A stretch of DNA of 64,000 nt, from NCBI GenBank assembly GCA_002633005.1, contig NMRA01000178.1, forward strand, positions 194,240-258,239, read 5' to 3'. The notes under the pieces were generated by a model. That model was not told where the DNA came from and did no database searches. It saw only the letters and a program-made list of their open reading frames with translations. The position numbers and the translations under genes were made by a program. Of this stretch, positions 17,453 to 27,118 are shown one piece after another. How positions within the stretch are numbered: position 1 is the stretch's first letter; each line of letters begins with the position of its first letter. This stretch comes from Phoronis australis. Taxonomy: Eukaryota > Phoronida > Phoronidae.

Positions 17453-20400
17453 CTGCTGCCCATGGCTACCTGACACGGTTGTTGTATGGGCGTACCAAGA
17501 CGTACATGGTATAAACATTATTATGTGGACTGGGGACAGGCTCTTCTTGATGGAGCACAGCTCGACACTTTTAATTAGTTGACTGAATTAGTCCTTCATC
17601 TATGTAACCTTTATTAATTGTAATTAATATTTTAGACCCCAAGGTGTAAATATGGGTGTTTACCGGTAAATACCTTTTACACAATACGCAGTATTGCGCT
17701 TGTACGTTGGATGCCATCATGTAATGGTCGTGATTTTGAATGTTCTGAGAGAACACTCATGACGGTCGTTGTTCATATGTTATCAGAGCATGAAATGTTA
17801 GTGTATGATCGTGTTCAGTTTATTATTACAGCTCTTCCATGAAAGAGGATTTGTGCAAGTCAGTGGCAATTGTGAAAAAATAGCAACTAATTACAATTAA
17901 ACTATGTTACAACGTACCATGTTAGGACTTTCTGAAAATGTTTTTTGTCGGTAAGGGTTACTGTAATTAAATCATCTTGCAGTTGTAGTTGAGTCTGAAA
18001 TAGCGCTGTACACCCCCAACGACCCCCACATCAACATTAATCTTTATTTTTCTGTCTAGTTTCCTTTGCAAAAATGCAATTTAGGTGTTGGTGTTAGCGG
18101 GATGCAGGAATCCATTTTAAGACTAAACTATAAGGAGTTGTGAAATGGATCGTTTTGAGTGAACAAGGTGTGCTGTAATCCAGTTTGACTGTAAGTGTTT
18201 GCTGAACTGATTAGTTGTTGAACATTCTCATTTACCCACCTGAAGTACCCGATTGGCACGTTTTCAATTGAATTGCTTCTGGAAACACTCTGTATTTCTT
18301 CCAACGAGCCACTTGGCTCCTTCAATTTGGAATTGTTGACTCACCGATTCCTATGAATATGACATCGCCCTCTGTTGGTGTTTCCAGACAACAACTCCAG
18401 TAACCTGGACCATGAGTCAGACAACTTACAGTAATTTTTGACATATTTAGCACACAAGATGGCCGGCAAGTGCAATAAGTAGTTTATCAAATTTCTGGTC
18501 AAAAACAAATTTCAAGAAAATGTTAATCTATTGTTAGTGAGACTTGAACTGTGTGGATGTCAAAAAAAAACATTTTAGTGAATTTTCCATTACTTGCAAC
18601 TTGCCTTTGAAAAATGGGAAAGTGACAATTCTGGTAATTATTTTTGTGTGAATTAAGTGGAGAATTACCATAAGTCTGGCACACCCAAGTCTCTTCAGAC
18701 TCGAGTTTTTGACTTTCACCACACAGCCTGAACACTCTGCTGAAATCAAGATGAAACTCTTCTTTTCTAACACCCTCGGGTATTGTCTACGAACACGGGC
18801 AGATGAAAACAACATTTTCGCATTAATCGAGTTAGTCGTCAATTCTGAGCAAAAGACATTTTTTCCTAAGCCAATAATGGAGTGTGTTATGTTTCCGATA
18901 TCCGGTCAGAGTTATCTCCCCATGTAGCCAGATGCCATGTGACACTATTATGTAATATCAGCCATCAAAATGCCAATTGATCATTTATGATTTTGATAAC
19001 TGGTTGTTATTTCTGGAAATGTCCTCGACCTCCACACGTTATTTGGCAGTTCTTGGTGAGTCAGCTTATGGCCGAGCCGGTGTCGCCACCTGGTGACTGA
19101 GTAGAAGGAGCCAGGCAATTCCCCGATGTCATGAGAAATATTACAGAAAGTTTCCTGAAGTGTTCTGATTGATAATATGCACATCATGTTTATAAATGTT
19201 TCATGCATTTTGATCTGGAAATTTTGCAATATGTGCCAGGAGAAAGATGAAAAGGAAAGAATTCTGTGACGTTTAACCACTGTATTTATGTGATAACTTG
19301 ATACTATGAACAAATTAGAATTCTCAAGTGCTTTACACAATCCTCGGGTAAGAGTTTGGGATAGCGTGTACAACATCGTGAAGTTCCTAAATAGGTGTCT
19401 TAGGTGATGGTGAAATTTGACGACTTTGGTTAAAATTTGTCGGTACTTTTGGTACAGGTTGAAACATAATGTATTCAAGACTTGTCTTCCCTAGATTTGG
19501 TTCCACAACTTTAGCCTGGTTGTGTTTTTCTGTTGTATTAGTCCTTACCAGGTATTTGATGAGTTTGGAAGTGTCTTACAAAACACAATGGTTGAATGAC
19601 CAAACCTGTCGTCATGATTTAATGCCAGCATGGTGGAGTCCACCAATGCACCTTGGAACAGTTTACATTTTAAATTTGCTGTGGTAAAGTCTTCAGTTTG
19701 GCAATTGCTAAAACTGCAATTTTTCTGTTTTTCAAAGGTTTACTACACAGCTACCAGATGCTCATATTTTATGGTGTTATGACAGTTTAACTATAGAAAC
19801 CATGCTAAAAATGAAGTAAAACATCGGATTCCTTAGAAGATATTTTTGTAAAAAAGATCATAATATAAAACTCCTTAATGTTGTCTCCCAAACTGATGTA
19901 TTTTTTCAGTGCCCTGGTTACCAAAGGTCCAACATTGTGGCATGTGTCTTTTGTCAAACAATATGGAAAGAAGTCACGATAAAATGCAAGCTTTGTTCTA
20001 TTTGGCCTCAAACCTAATGGATGACCTTGTGTCTAGACTGCAATATAGGTCAGGAGTGGATGCTTAGCTATTAGTCTGTTGGGCTGGAATGATGTAATGA
20101 GTTTGACTGATGAATATATTAGGTTGTTATAATTCAGGCTGGTCAAACAGTTGGACTTATGTAGCAACTTCTTGATTGTGCAACTGGGTAAGTTTAGACA
20201 ATGTTTTGTATTATTTCTTAGATTAAACTATAGTTTGCTTACTTTTGAGCAATTAATGTAAACCATTTTTATGCAGAATTATTACTGTGAACAGGAATAA
20301 TAGCACTGTCTTTAAGATATTTCGTAGAATATTTTATATATAATTATATTAATAATATACATTGCAATTGTAATCATATTGTTGTCTGAGCCAGATCTTG

Positions 20401-21098
20401 GATGGCCATGGCTTGGTGATTCATCGCTGTGTGTCAGGGGACATGCGCCCTCTACAGGCGTCTATCATTTCTTGAAACACAACATTAGGGAAACTAGCCC
20501 CAGGATGTGGCGTTAACAGCCAGTCGACCTGTGCTTGGTAGAGTGGCTAGAGGAGGTTCATTCCCTGACTCGCAGTCATTCTTGGGTGCTGTGAAAGATC
20601 CATGACGTCACTGATACAACAGACAAATTAGCTGCCTTATCTTAGACTCCTCAGGCGCCGTTTTCGGACGTCTAGTTTTCAATCTGAAATAAAGCAATGG
20701 AATATCCTAACATTAGCCTATCTGAGGAATATCGCTGGGAAACAATCATTAAACTCTATTTGTTCCCCAGAAGAGCTTGCTTGGTAAACTTTTGTACTAA
20801 CGTGCCTTGTTAAACCCAAGAAAAGGGTTTCAATGAGTGACAAACTCATGATGTCATCCCGAGTTGTGCTGGAACACTGCTTGCCCTGGCGGTAAAATCT
20901 GGTTTCATTTTAGTTCAGTCTCAAACATTAATCTGGTAGACCGTTAACAAACAAAAAAAATAACACAAGGCGTTTCAAATGCGTTTTAAGCGGTAACCAT
21001 GCGCCTTAACGATGATAGTAAAGATGTTCGTGTCTAAATCATTATGTTTCCGAAGGACTTCTTATTCCCAAAATTGATAATTTTACGCCATCCAGAGT

Positions 21099-21223
21099 CA
21101 TGGGCGGCGCAGCTATAGCCCACCCCAGCCCCCTATATTGGTACGCCGCCCGTGTCCATGGTGGCGCAGCACTGAAATAACTGGGGGCTATACCCCCCAG
21201 CCCCCTGTGGTGCGCCGTCCATG
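21099..21223. repeat. Two GC-rich palindromic elements of the 17283 family
   Basis: atgggcggcgcagctatagc begins the first unit and gtacgccgcccgtgtccatg ends it. A second unit runs from tccatggtggcgcagcactg to tgtggtgcgccgtccatgg. Internal ccccagccccctat matches the copy at 17283. Confidence 0.6.
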
Positions 21224-21334
21224 GTGAGCTGTCTGTTCCATTTTTTCTCAGTTAGGCACGGCTAAAGTTTATGTCCTAACTTCAATAGGCCTAAGACACT
21301 GGCTGTTTTGTTTGTTGGACGAACTGTACTGAAG

Positions 21335-21472
21335 ATGGGGGCGATAGTTCTCTCGGTCGTTTGCCTCGCCGCTCTGGCGGCTTCACCCGCTCTTTATATT
21401 TGCTGTTTTCTTCCCCCGGGCAAGGCCAAATATATTGCACACACTGCTTCCATGTCGCATGTACGCCCCTGA
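21335..21472 (+). CDS. Possible short secreted/membrane ORF or first exon (45 codons)
   Basis: The ATG at 21335 opens 45 codons starting MGAIVLSVVCLAALAASPAL. This has the form of a signal peptide or signal anchor and is followed by ICCFLPPGKAK. I do not recognise a family. It could be a first coding exon if a donor such as cat|gtacgc near 21460 is used, but no partner exon was found. It may be chance, since the region is GC-rich. Confidence 0.18.
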   Translation: MGAIVLSVVCLAALAASPALYICCFLPPGKAKYIAHTASMSHVRP

Positions 21473-22539
21473 GGCCAGTGAGGGCATCAAATGTAGGGGT
21501 TGGCTCACGTGGTGTGTTCGTGTGATTTAACGAATCGGTCTCATCTCTAGGTCGTTATTATAACAGTTTCCGACTGGACCGACCCAGGTTCATTTTTGGG
21601 TGAGCGTGAGGGCGTCCCCATTTCTTTCTATAACCGCACCCGACCTCGGGTTAAAAACTCACTTGCAATCATCCAAGCCAACTTTATACAAGTCATTCGG
21701 TTGTTCTATCTACAAAAATTGCTACCAACCATTTAAGGAGGGAGACAGCGGACGTTGTATTCTGCCTTGTTGAAATTAGATCTACAACGTGGGCCGCGGC
21801 AGAGGTTTTATTTTTATGTTTTCCCTAGCCAGAACAGCAAATTAATACAACAATCAATCGCACGAAGTATTCCTTGCAAGGTAGATGTGCTATTTGCATC
21901 ATTGCATGCGCGCACCCAGCCTATGGGGGGCTCGAATTTCTGGCGATATGGACCCTTTTGGTGACAAAAAACGGGGGGACTAAAGAAACGGGGTAACACC
22001 TTCACTCTGCGTCTGTGCCTTTTCAGTGGACTTTTGTGTCGTTTTCTCAGACTTTTTGTTTCCCTGAGGGTGCGCGCATGCATTGCCATTCGCCTACAAG
22101 TCCTTATTTACTGTAACATGCACAAGAAATTAGAATTTTGAAAGTCATTTTTGCGAAGGCCTGAAATGGTCTCTAATTTGACTTAAAAGTCCTGAATTGA
22201 AATCAATGGCAATTGACTGCTTTCGGTCTCGTCTCGTCACTCGTCTTGAGACAAGATCGAAATCTAGGTTTCAAAAAACTTCCATGACTGACTCGATATT
22301 CTAACGGAGTTGGTGATATGAACATACCAAACAGAAATCAATTTTAAGACGGAACTAATTTAAATCGCCGAAAGTTTTTGTTATGCCACTCAAAGCGGCG
22401 TTTTCGCTGTCGCCTATTATTTTAAAAATGTATTTTTTTGTATTTTGAACATTTTTATTTCATTTTGAAATCTAATAGATTTTGTTCTTTGTAATGCATT
22501 TGCACTGACTGACCTGGCACTATAGTTAAAGTCCGTGCA
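21473..22539. other. No gene seen
   Basis: Both strands were read. Only short frames without motifs or splice context are present, and there is no recognised repeat. Confidence 0.45.
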
Positions 22540-22900
22540 CTGGAAAGTGGAAAACATCGTTACTGAACTGGCCCGGCCCAGACTCGCGGGGGGACTTTTG
22601 CCAAGTTTTTGGAATCCTCGTCGTTTTCGGCGGCAGCACCCACCCGTCATGTCATTGGCGCAGGAGGAAATGCTAAGATGGCGGGAGACTCCGGCTAATG
22701 GCGCTGCGAATTCGGGTCTCCAGCAGTGTGGTTGGACCCCGGCGGGGGTCTGATTCCCGCGAACTCGCGAATTTGTTCTGAGGGCGAGCGACAACGACAC
22801 CGGATGGAGTCACCTCGTCCCATCTATGCACACATGCATGCAATCGAGCATGCACACGCTCACATGCACCCACGACGCGCGGGCACATAGGCTAGTCCTA
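22540..22900 (+). promoter_or_regulatory. GC/CpG-rich block, possible promoter of the downstream + gene
   Basis: Base composition rises sharply, with many CpGs, in an otherwise AT-rich region. An aagatggcgg motif at 22675-22684 matches the YY1-type sequence common at metazoan transcription starts. The short frames across it end quickly, as expected of a 5' UTR. The nearest + strand gene is the dioxygenase at 25446, which has an acceptor just before its ATG and so needs an upstream non-coding exon. The link is inference. Confidence 0.3.
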
Positions 22901-23412
22901 CTCTTAGGCTACATCGCAAGAATCCGTACCTGTGGGCCAAATGCAGCCCACTCGCATTCTAGACACTGACAGGTCACCTGTCTGTCAACGAATATTTACA
23001 AAGATCACTAGGCAGTTAACCCGTTGCTAATTGTTAGTTAAATGCGGGTCACTCGGCGATCGGAGTACTGAATCAGTTACGTCTGCGGTTAATTCGGTTC
23101 AAACCGGTTCTCTTGTTGCGCTATCTCTCGGCACAACTCCAACTGCGACGCTCAGTGTGTCAACTCTGTTCGAATCCGCTTTGTGCTTACAAGGTTTTCT
23201 CTGGTCTTATGGTTTCATTTTGCCGTCATTGCTGCTCGGCAACTGAAGTGGACACAATCGTTGGTGTCTCGTAGAAAGTTGGTTTCTGTTCGGTCAATTA
23301 ACTCTGTGTTTGCACACGTAAGTAGGTCACTACCGGGGATTACTACCACAGATAGTCAACAGTTGACATCAATGATGGCAGTCGGGGGGCAGTGCAAATA
23401 AGTACACATTAT

Positions 23413-23577
23413 CAGTGGCGGATTCAGAGGGGGGCCAATGGGGCCATGCCCCCCTAAAGCTCTCCCAGATTTCATTTGGCAATTCGGGGGTGCGAATGTC
23501 TGACAGGCAAAATCCTGGCTAATACTCTGCCCTGCGGCCCCCCACCCCGAAAATCCTGGATTCGTCCCAGCTTGTGA
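23413..23577. mobile_element. Possible non-autonomous DNA element (GTGGCGGATTCAG type)
   Basis: It starts cagtggcggattcagagggg and ends aatcctggattcgtcccag, with very GC-rich ggggcc/ccccc between. The ends are partly inverse of each other. The form resembles hAT-type MITEs; a target duplication was not clear. Confidence 0.35.
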
Positions 23578-24306
23578 CATTAAAATGACAGTTGTTGGAC
23601 CTCAGGTTCAGTAGGTGACGCTGCTAAGCTATTATTTTCAAAGTTACTGTTCTTGATATTCATTGATTGTCTGAATTGGACTTGAAACCATGCAGGCTGG
23701 CAAGAGCCACGAGTTATAGTTTTATCATGATAACTTTCCACTATAACAGATATGACGTTTTCGCGGTATTGTTAGAGAATGCATGAAAGGGACGCGTCTT
23801 TCATGATTTTTTATGCCTGGGTCAAAGGTCATGGTTCATTTTTATGTGCGTAACAAACAAAAAATTTGGTTTATTCGCCAGCTCGTGTGCAGCAGTTCCT
23901 ATAATAGGCCTACTATCCCCGGCCAGTTACTGGCTTGCACGAGTCCGACACTCCTTAACAGTAGATAACAATCGTCCCATTCATGTTTGGGTAACCAGCG
24001 GCTCATTATGCACACAGAATTTCATCAACGGGTGCATCTATGACATATAACATATTGACAGTGCTGTAGTGGTAAAACCAGAGGTAAGTAGGTGCTCAAA
24101 GCCCTCTGTATCACCTTCTGCACTGAATTTTAAAACTGCATTCAATTCGCAAAACCTGACTCACAAACATGTAAGCCTATTTTTTGACTCACGAGTGGTT
24201 ATTTATTTCAAGTCTGCACTGGCGAATCTAGGATGTCGCAGAAGGGGTCCCAACCATACAGGAAGGCAAAGGTCCGCATGCACTGATTCCAAGCGGTCTC
24301 GTACCC

Positions 24307-24366
24307 AAAAATGGATCACTGAAATTTTCGGATATATATGTCCGAAAATGTCAGTAATCCATTTTT
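24307..24366. other. 60-nt near-perfect hairpin
   Basis: Arms of 26 nt (aaaaatggatcactgaaatt then ttcgga, and its inverse) pair with two mismatches around an 8-nt tatatatg loop. It could be a foldback element or a precursor-like RNA hairpin. The AT-rich loop and flanks give no further clue. Confidence 0.7.
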
Positions 24367-24729
24367 GTTGTTTTATTTACGTCATACTTTAATATTCTAC
24401 TTTTCGACAAACAAGTGTATCCTGTAGAGGATCTGGATCGCCTCTTTTAGTTTCGGATTTATTTTCTACGTTATTTATGATGTATAGGTAGAAATTTAAA
24501 GAAACTATACCTATTTTTGATAACTTACGGGCTTTTATCACAGATTATTGTAAAGTTGATTACTTGATTTGTAAACAAAATTTTGAGTTGGAGCGACACA
24601 TAACTAAGTGGAAAGATCTTGCATATTTTATTTAGTTTCTCTGTTGTACGTATTGGTATTTAGTGTTGTTATTTGTGACTAAGTGTGCACACTTGCTATG
24701 TATATATGTTTTGTAAATATGTTTTTTCT

Positions 24730-24772
24730 GCAAAAATAAAAATTAAAAAAGCAAATAAAAATTAAAAAAGCA
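24730..24772. repeat. Tail-like direct repeat (aaataaaaattaaaaaagc twice)
   Basis: Two adjacent 19-20-bp units follow a T-rich region. This resembles the simple-repeat 3' tail of a non-LTR retroelement, but no reverse transcriptase sequence was found upstream. Confidence 0.4.
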
Positions 24773-25419
24773 ATCGGCAGTCACTGTGGCTTCTATTACC
24801 GTTTGAAGAATGATTTTGCATAATTATATAACCGAGGCCCGAGCCGCATGAACAATTCCGTGCAATACATTTTGGACCCCGCATGATATGACGCACGTGC
24901 ACTTTGCTTTGAGAACATTTCGAGTAGGAAACACGCTAGTGTTGGCTTACGCAATAACTGCACATTACATCGTGTCAGATAATGAAATTTGTATTGTCCA
25001 TATTTCAGCACATTTGCAAGCAATGCTAGCGTTTCAAAGATCAGCGCAATTGTGTCCAAAAATCTGCAAAGTCCGAGTTTGCATGGATGTGTTGAGAAAT
25101 CGCACATTTTGTCGCAAAATGACCATCGCAGCAACGGTAGGAAGCCAACGTCTTGCAGACCCAGGTGGGTGTTTTTTTTGCAAGAGAACTATCTTCTAAG
25201 GAACGCTTTACGTTTTGTCAGTTTTAGGGAACGGGGTTCAAAGTAGCTAGTTTTCGTCAACGTGCCTTTACACAGACGACGTTAAGTATATATCGACGTC
25301 AGAAGCTGAAATATCTTCTCAAAATGGCGTTTGCCGTTATCAGTCAGATAAATAGTTCAGCAGCTATCAACAAATTCCTCGTTTGTTGATAGAAATTGAA
25401 GGCTTCTTTTAATCGAAAA

Positions 25420-25445
25420 TTTTCTCTCTTGATTCTTCAGTGAAC
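25420..25445 (+). promoter_or_regulatory. 3' splice site that sets the dioxygenase start exon
   Basis: A pyrimidine-rich tract, tttctctcttgattcttcag, ends at 25440 and is followed by tgaac then ATG. This implies a 5' UTR intron. Good candidate upstream donors are agag|gtaagt near 24083 and ccag|gtgggt near 25165. Confidence 0.55.
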
Positions 25446-26306
25446 ATGGACACCTTTGAAAACTGCTCTCTGTCCGACGTAGACGCAATTTGCAAAGAAT
25501 TAACAGACGGGAGTGGTTTTTACAGAATCGAAAGCGCATTTTCTGTAGAGGACACGGTACATGCACGTGACTTAATACATCATCACATCACAATAGGTGG
25601 GCGTAAGGCAACACACTTCCAAGGGAAGGACGAGTCTAAAATTGACTTGCAAGCTCGCGTGTGGAACCTGCTAAACAAAGGCGAGATATTCAGCAAAATG
25701 GTTCTACATCCCAAAATACTGGCGATTGGAGAACGCCTACTTGGAGACGATTTTCAACTAGGAAGCATCGCTAGCAACACACTGTTCCCGGGAGCGGTAG
25801 GACAAGAACCACACATTGATTATCCATACTGGGACTACTTTGAGCGGAAGCACTGGCCTCAAGTGCCAAAGGTAGAACATGTTCACTTCCACATGAACAT
25901 GCAAGTCACAGTTCTCTTGGATGACTTTACTGTTGAAAATGGTGCGACAGCAGTTGTGCCAGGGACCCAAAAGGTTCCCAAGTACCCAGTGAAAGAAGAG
26001 TTTTTCCAGGCATGCACACAGACACTAGGCAAGTCAGGGGACGTAATCGTCTTCCTGGGCTTGCTACACCACTGTGCAATGCCCAATAATAGCAACCAGT
26101 CACGCAGCGCAGTTCTCATTCAGTGTTTGCCCAAATTTGTGCGTCCAATGGAGGACATAAAACGAGTCTTACTTCCAGATGTTGCAACTAGGGCTACGCC
26201 CCGCATGCGTTGCCTGTTAGGCATGGACTACCCCTACCCCGCTGTCATGGACGAGGCAGAGCCAGTCAACAGTGAAGGATCCATGTCAAATTTTAAGTGG
26301 AAATAG
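25446..26306 (+). CDS. Phytanoyl-CoA dioxygenase (PhyH) family protein, single coding exon
   Basis: This 286-aa frame has no internal intron. The ATG at 25446 follows a 3' splice-like tract ending ttgattcttcag at 25440, so I place a spliced 5' UTR upstream and reject an in-frame GTG at 25440. PhyH-family features are the Fe(II) motif HID (His123, Asp125, in EPHIDYPYWDYF), the jelly-roll strand HFHMNMQVTVLLDDFTVENG, VVPGTQ, a distal metal His at 208 or 209 (GLLHHCAMPN), and a 2-oxoglutarate-binding Arg near 220 (QSRSAVLIQ). Members are Fe(II)/2-oxoglutarate oxygenases; the substrate cannot be told here. No signal peptide or PTS1 is seen (C-terminus NFKWK), so it is probably cytosolic. It is smaller than human PHYH and lacks a PTS2-like N-terminus, so it is a paralogous family member. 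It lies between RRAS2 and COPB1 and converges on COPB1. Confidence 0.88.
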   Translation: MDTFENCSLSDVDAICKELTDGSGFYRIESAFSVEDTVHARDLIHHHITIGGRKATHFQGKDESKIDLQARVWNLLNKGEIFSKMVLHPKILAIGERLLGDDFQLGSIASNTLFPGAVGQEPHIDYPYWDYFERKHWPQVPKVEHVHFHMNMQVTVLLDDFTVENGATAVVPGTQKVPKYPVKEEFFQACTQTLGKSGDVIVFLGLLHHCAMPNNSNQSRSAVLIQCLPKFVRPMEDIKRVLLPDVATRATPRMRCLLGMDYPYPAVMDEAEPVNSEGSMSNFKWK

Positions 26307-26668
26307 TAAATTTTCTACTTCCATTTGTGAGTTGGTTAGAGACCACATACAGATGTGATCCTCAAACAACTACTGTTGAGGCCAAAAAATTATATAACTG
26401 GTTCTGGTCTGCAGCCGCCTCATTTTGAAAACTGTGCCCCTAAACTTGCACTTAGTAAAAACAGGATTTGTGCTAGCACCATGTGTTGCTAAGCAACAAA
26501 GAAGGACCCTGGCCACTTCAGTCTGAATCTGACGACTGTTTGTTCTTACAATTAATGTAGACAACTAAAAATACTTCAATCTTAATGTACATAACAGATG
26601 CTTGATTTTTCGGCCCGGTACTGCTATTTCGTTTGTGATTTAAAATGCTTAAAATGTTTAGTTAAAGT

Positions 26669-26674
26669 TTTATT
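26669..26674 (-). terminator. COPB1: Candidate poly(A) signal for COPB1
   Basis: tttatt on + reads AATAAA on -. It is the first canonical hexamer I see below the COPB1 stop, about 380 bp downstream. A weaker variant signal could be used earlier. Confidence 0.4.
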
Positions 26675-26695
26675 GATATTCCATGAAGTCAAAAC

Positions 26696-26701
26696 AATAA
26701 A
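26696..26701 (+). terminator. Poly(A) signal of the dioxygenase gene
   Basis: AATAAA lies 390 bp after the stop codon on the same strand. An AATAAA for the opposite strand lies at 26669-26674, so the two convergent transcripts may overlap at their 3' ends. Confidence 0.6.
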
Positions 26702-27055
26702 ACATCAATTTCATTTGTTCCAGCATCCAAGTGCAAAATTACCATATTTTGTTAATGATATAGCAACACATGGCATCCCCTTGAATGTTTTACATAATGG
26801 AATATTTGCATAAACCCTATGACCTGTATACTAGCAATACACAAATATGTGACATCACCTTCTCACAGAACATTAATATGCGGTCGACGCCTATCAAAGC
26901 TAACTTGAAGAACTTGTTTGATCAGAATTTCTGTTCAACTGATCTCTGAATACACAGTTGTGCAGTATTAAAGACAACCCAAATGTGCCAAACTACATCA
27001 AAGTCCAATGCACATAGCCTCTATCCAAACATCATACAGCTAAGCTGCAACTACT

Positions 27056-27118
27056 TCAGTTGGCCGCCTTCTGTTTCTGACACAAATTTATCTTGTCACC
27101 AAGTCCCAACGCCATACC
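27056..27118 (-). CDS. COPB1: COPB1 last coding exon
   Basis: Residues 939-958, [20 protein letters not shown], then TGA at 27058-27056. Acceptor tttgtttcag. Confidence 0.93.
   Translation of the reverse strand, partial: GMALGLGDKINLCQKQKAAN

Larger units (their letters stand above)
16971..21098. other. Intergenic, gene-poor
   Basis: No exon was recognised between the RRAS2 poly(A) signal and the GC-rich palindrome at 21.1 kb. Contents: a GC-rich palindromic element (17283-17352), a MITE copy (17357-17452), and a repeat at 19725-19815 that resembles 48660-48770 (both contain caaaggtttactaca and tagaaaccatg). A full CRE-type TGACGTCA is at 20603-20610 without other promoter evidence. A frame of 165 codons on the minus strand near 18981-19478 has no motif I recognise and poor codon character. 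Confidence 0.5.

Noticed and set aside
18981-19478. 165-codon minus-strand frame in the intergenic region
   Set aside because: It is the longest unexplained frame, but composition is not protein-like, and no domain or splice context was found.
25440-25445. In-frame GTG as dioxygenase start
   Set aside because: The g at 25440 is the last base of the cag splice acceptor; the ATG at 25446 is the start in the exon.
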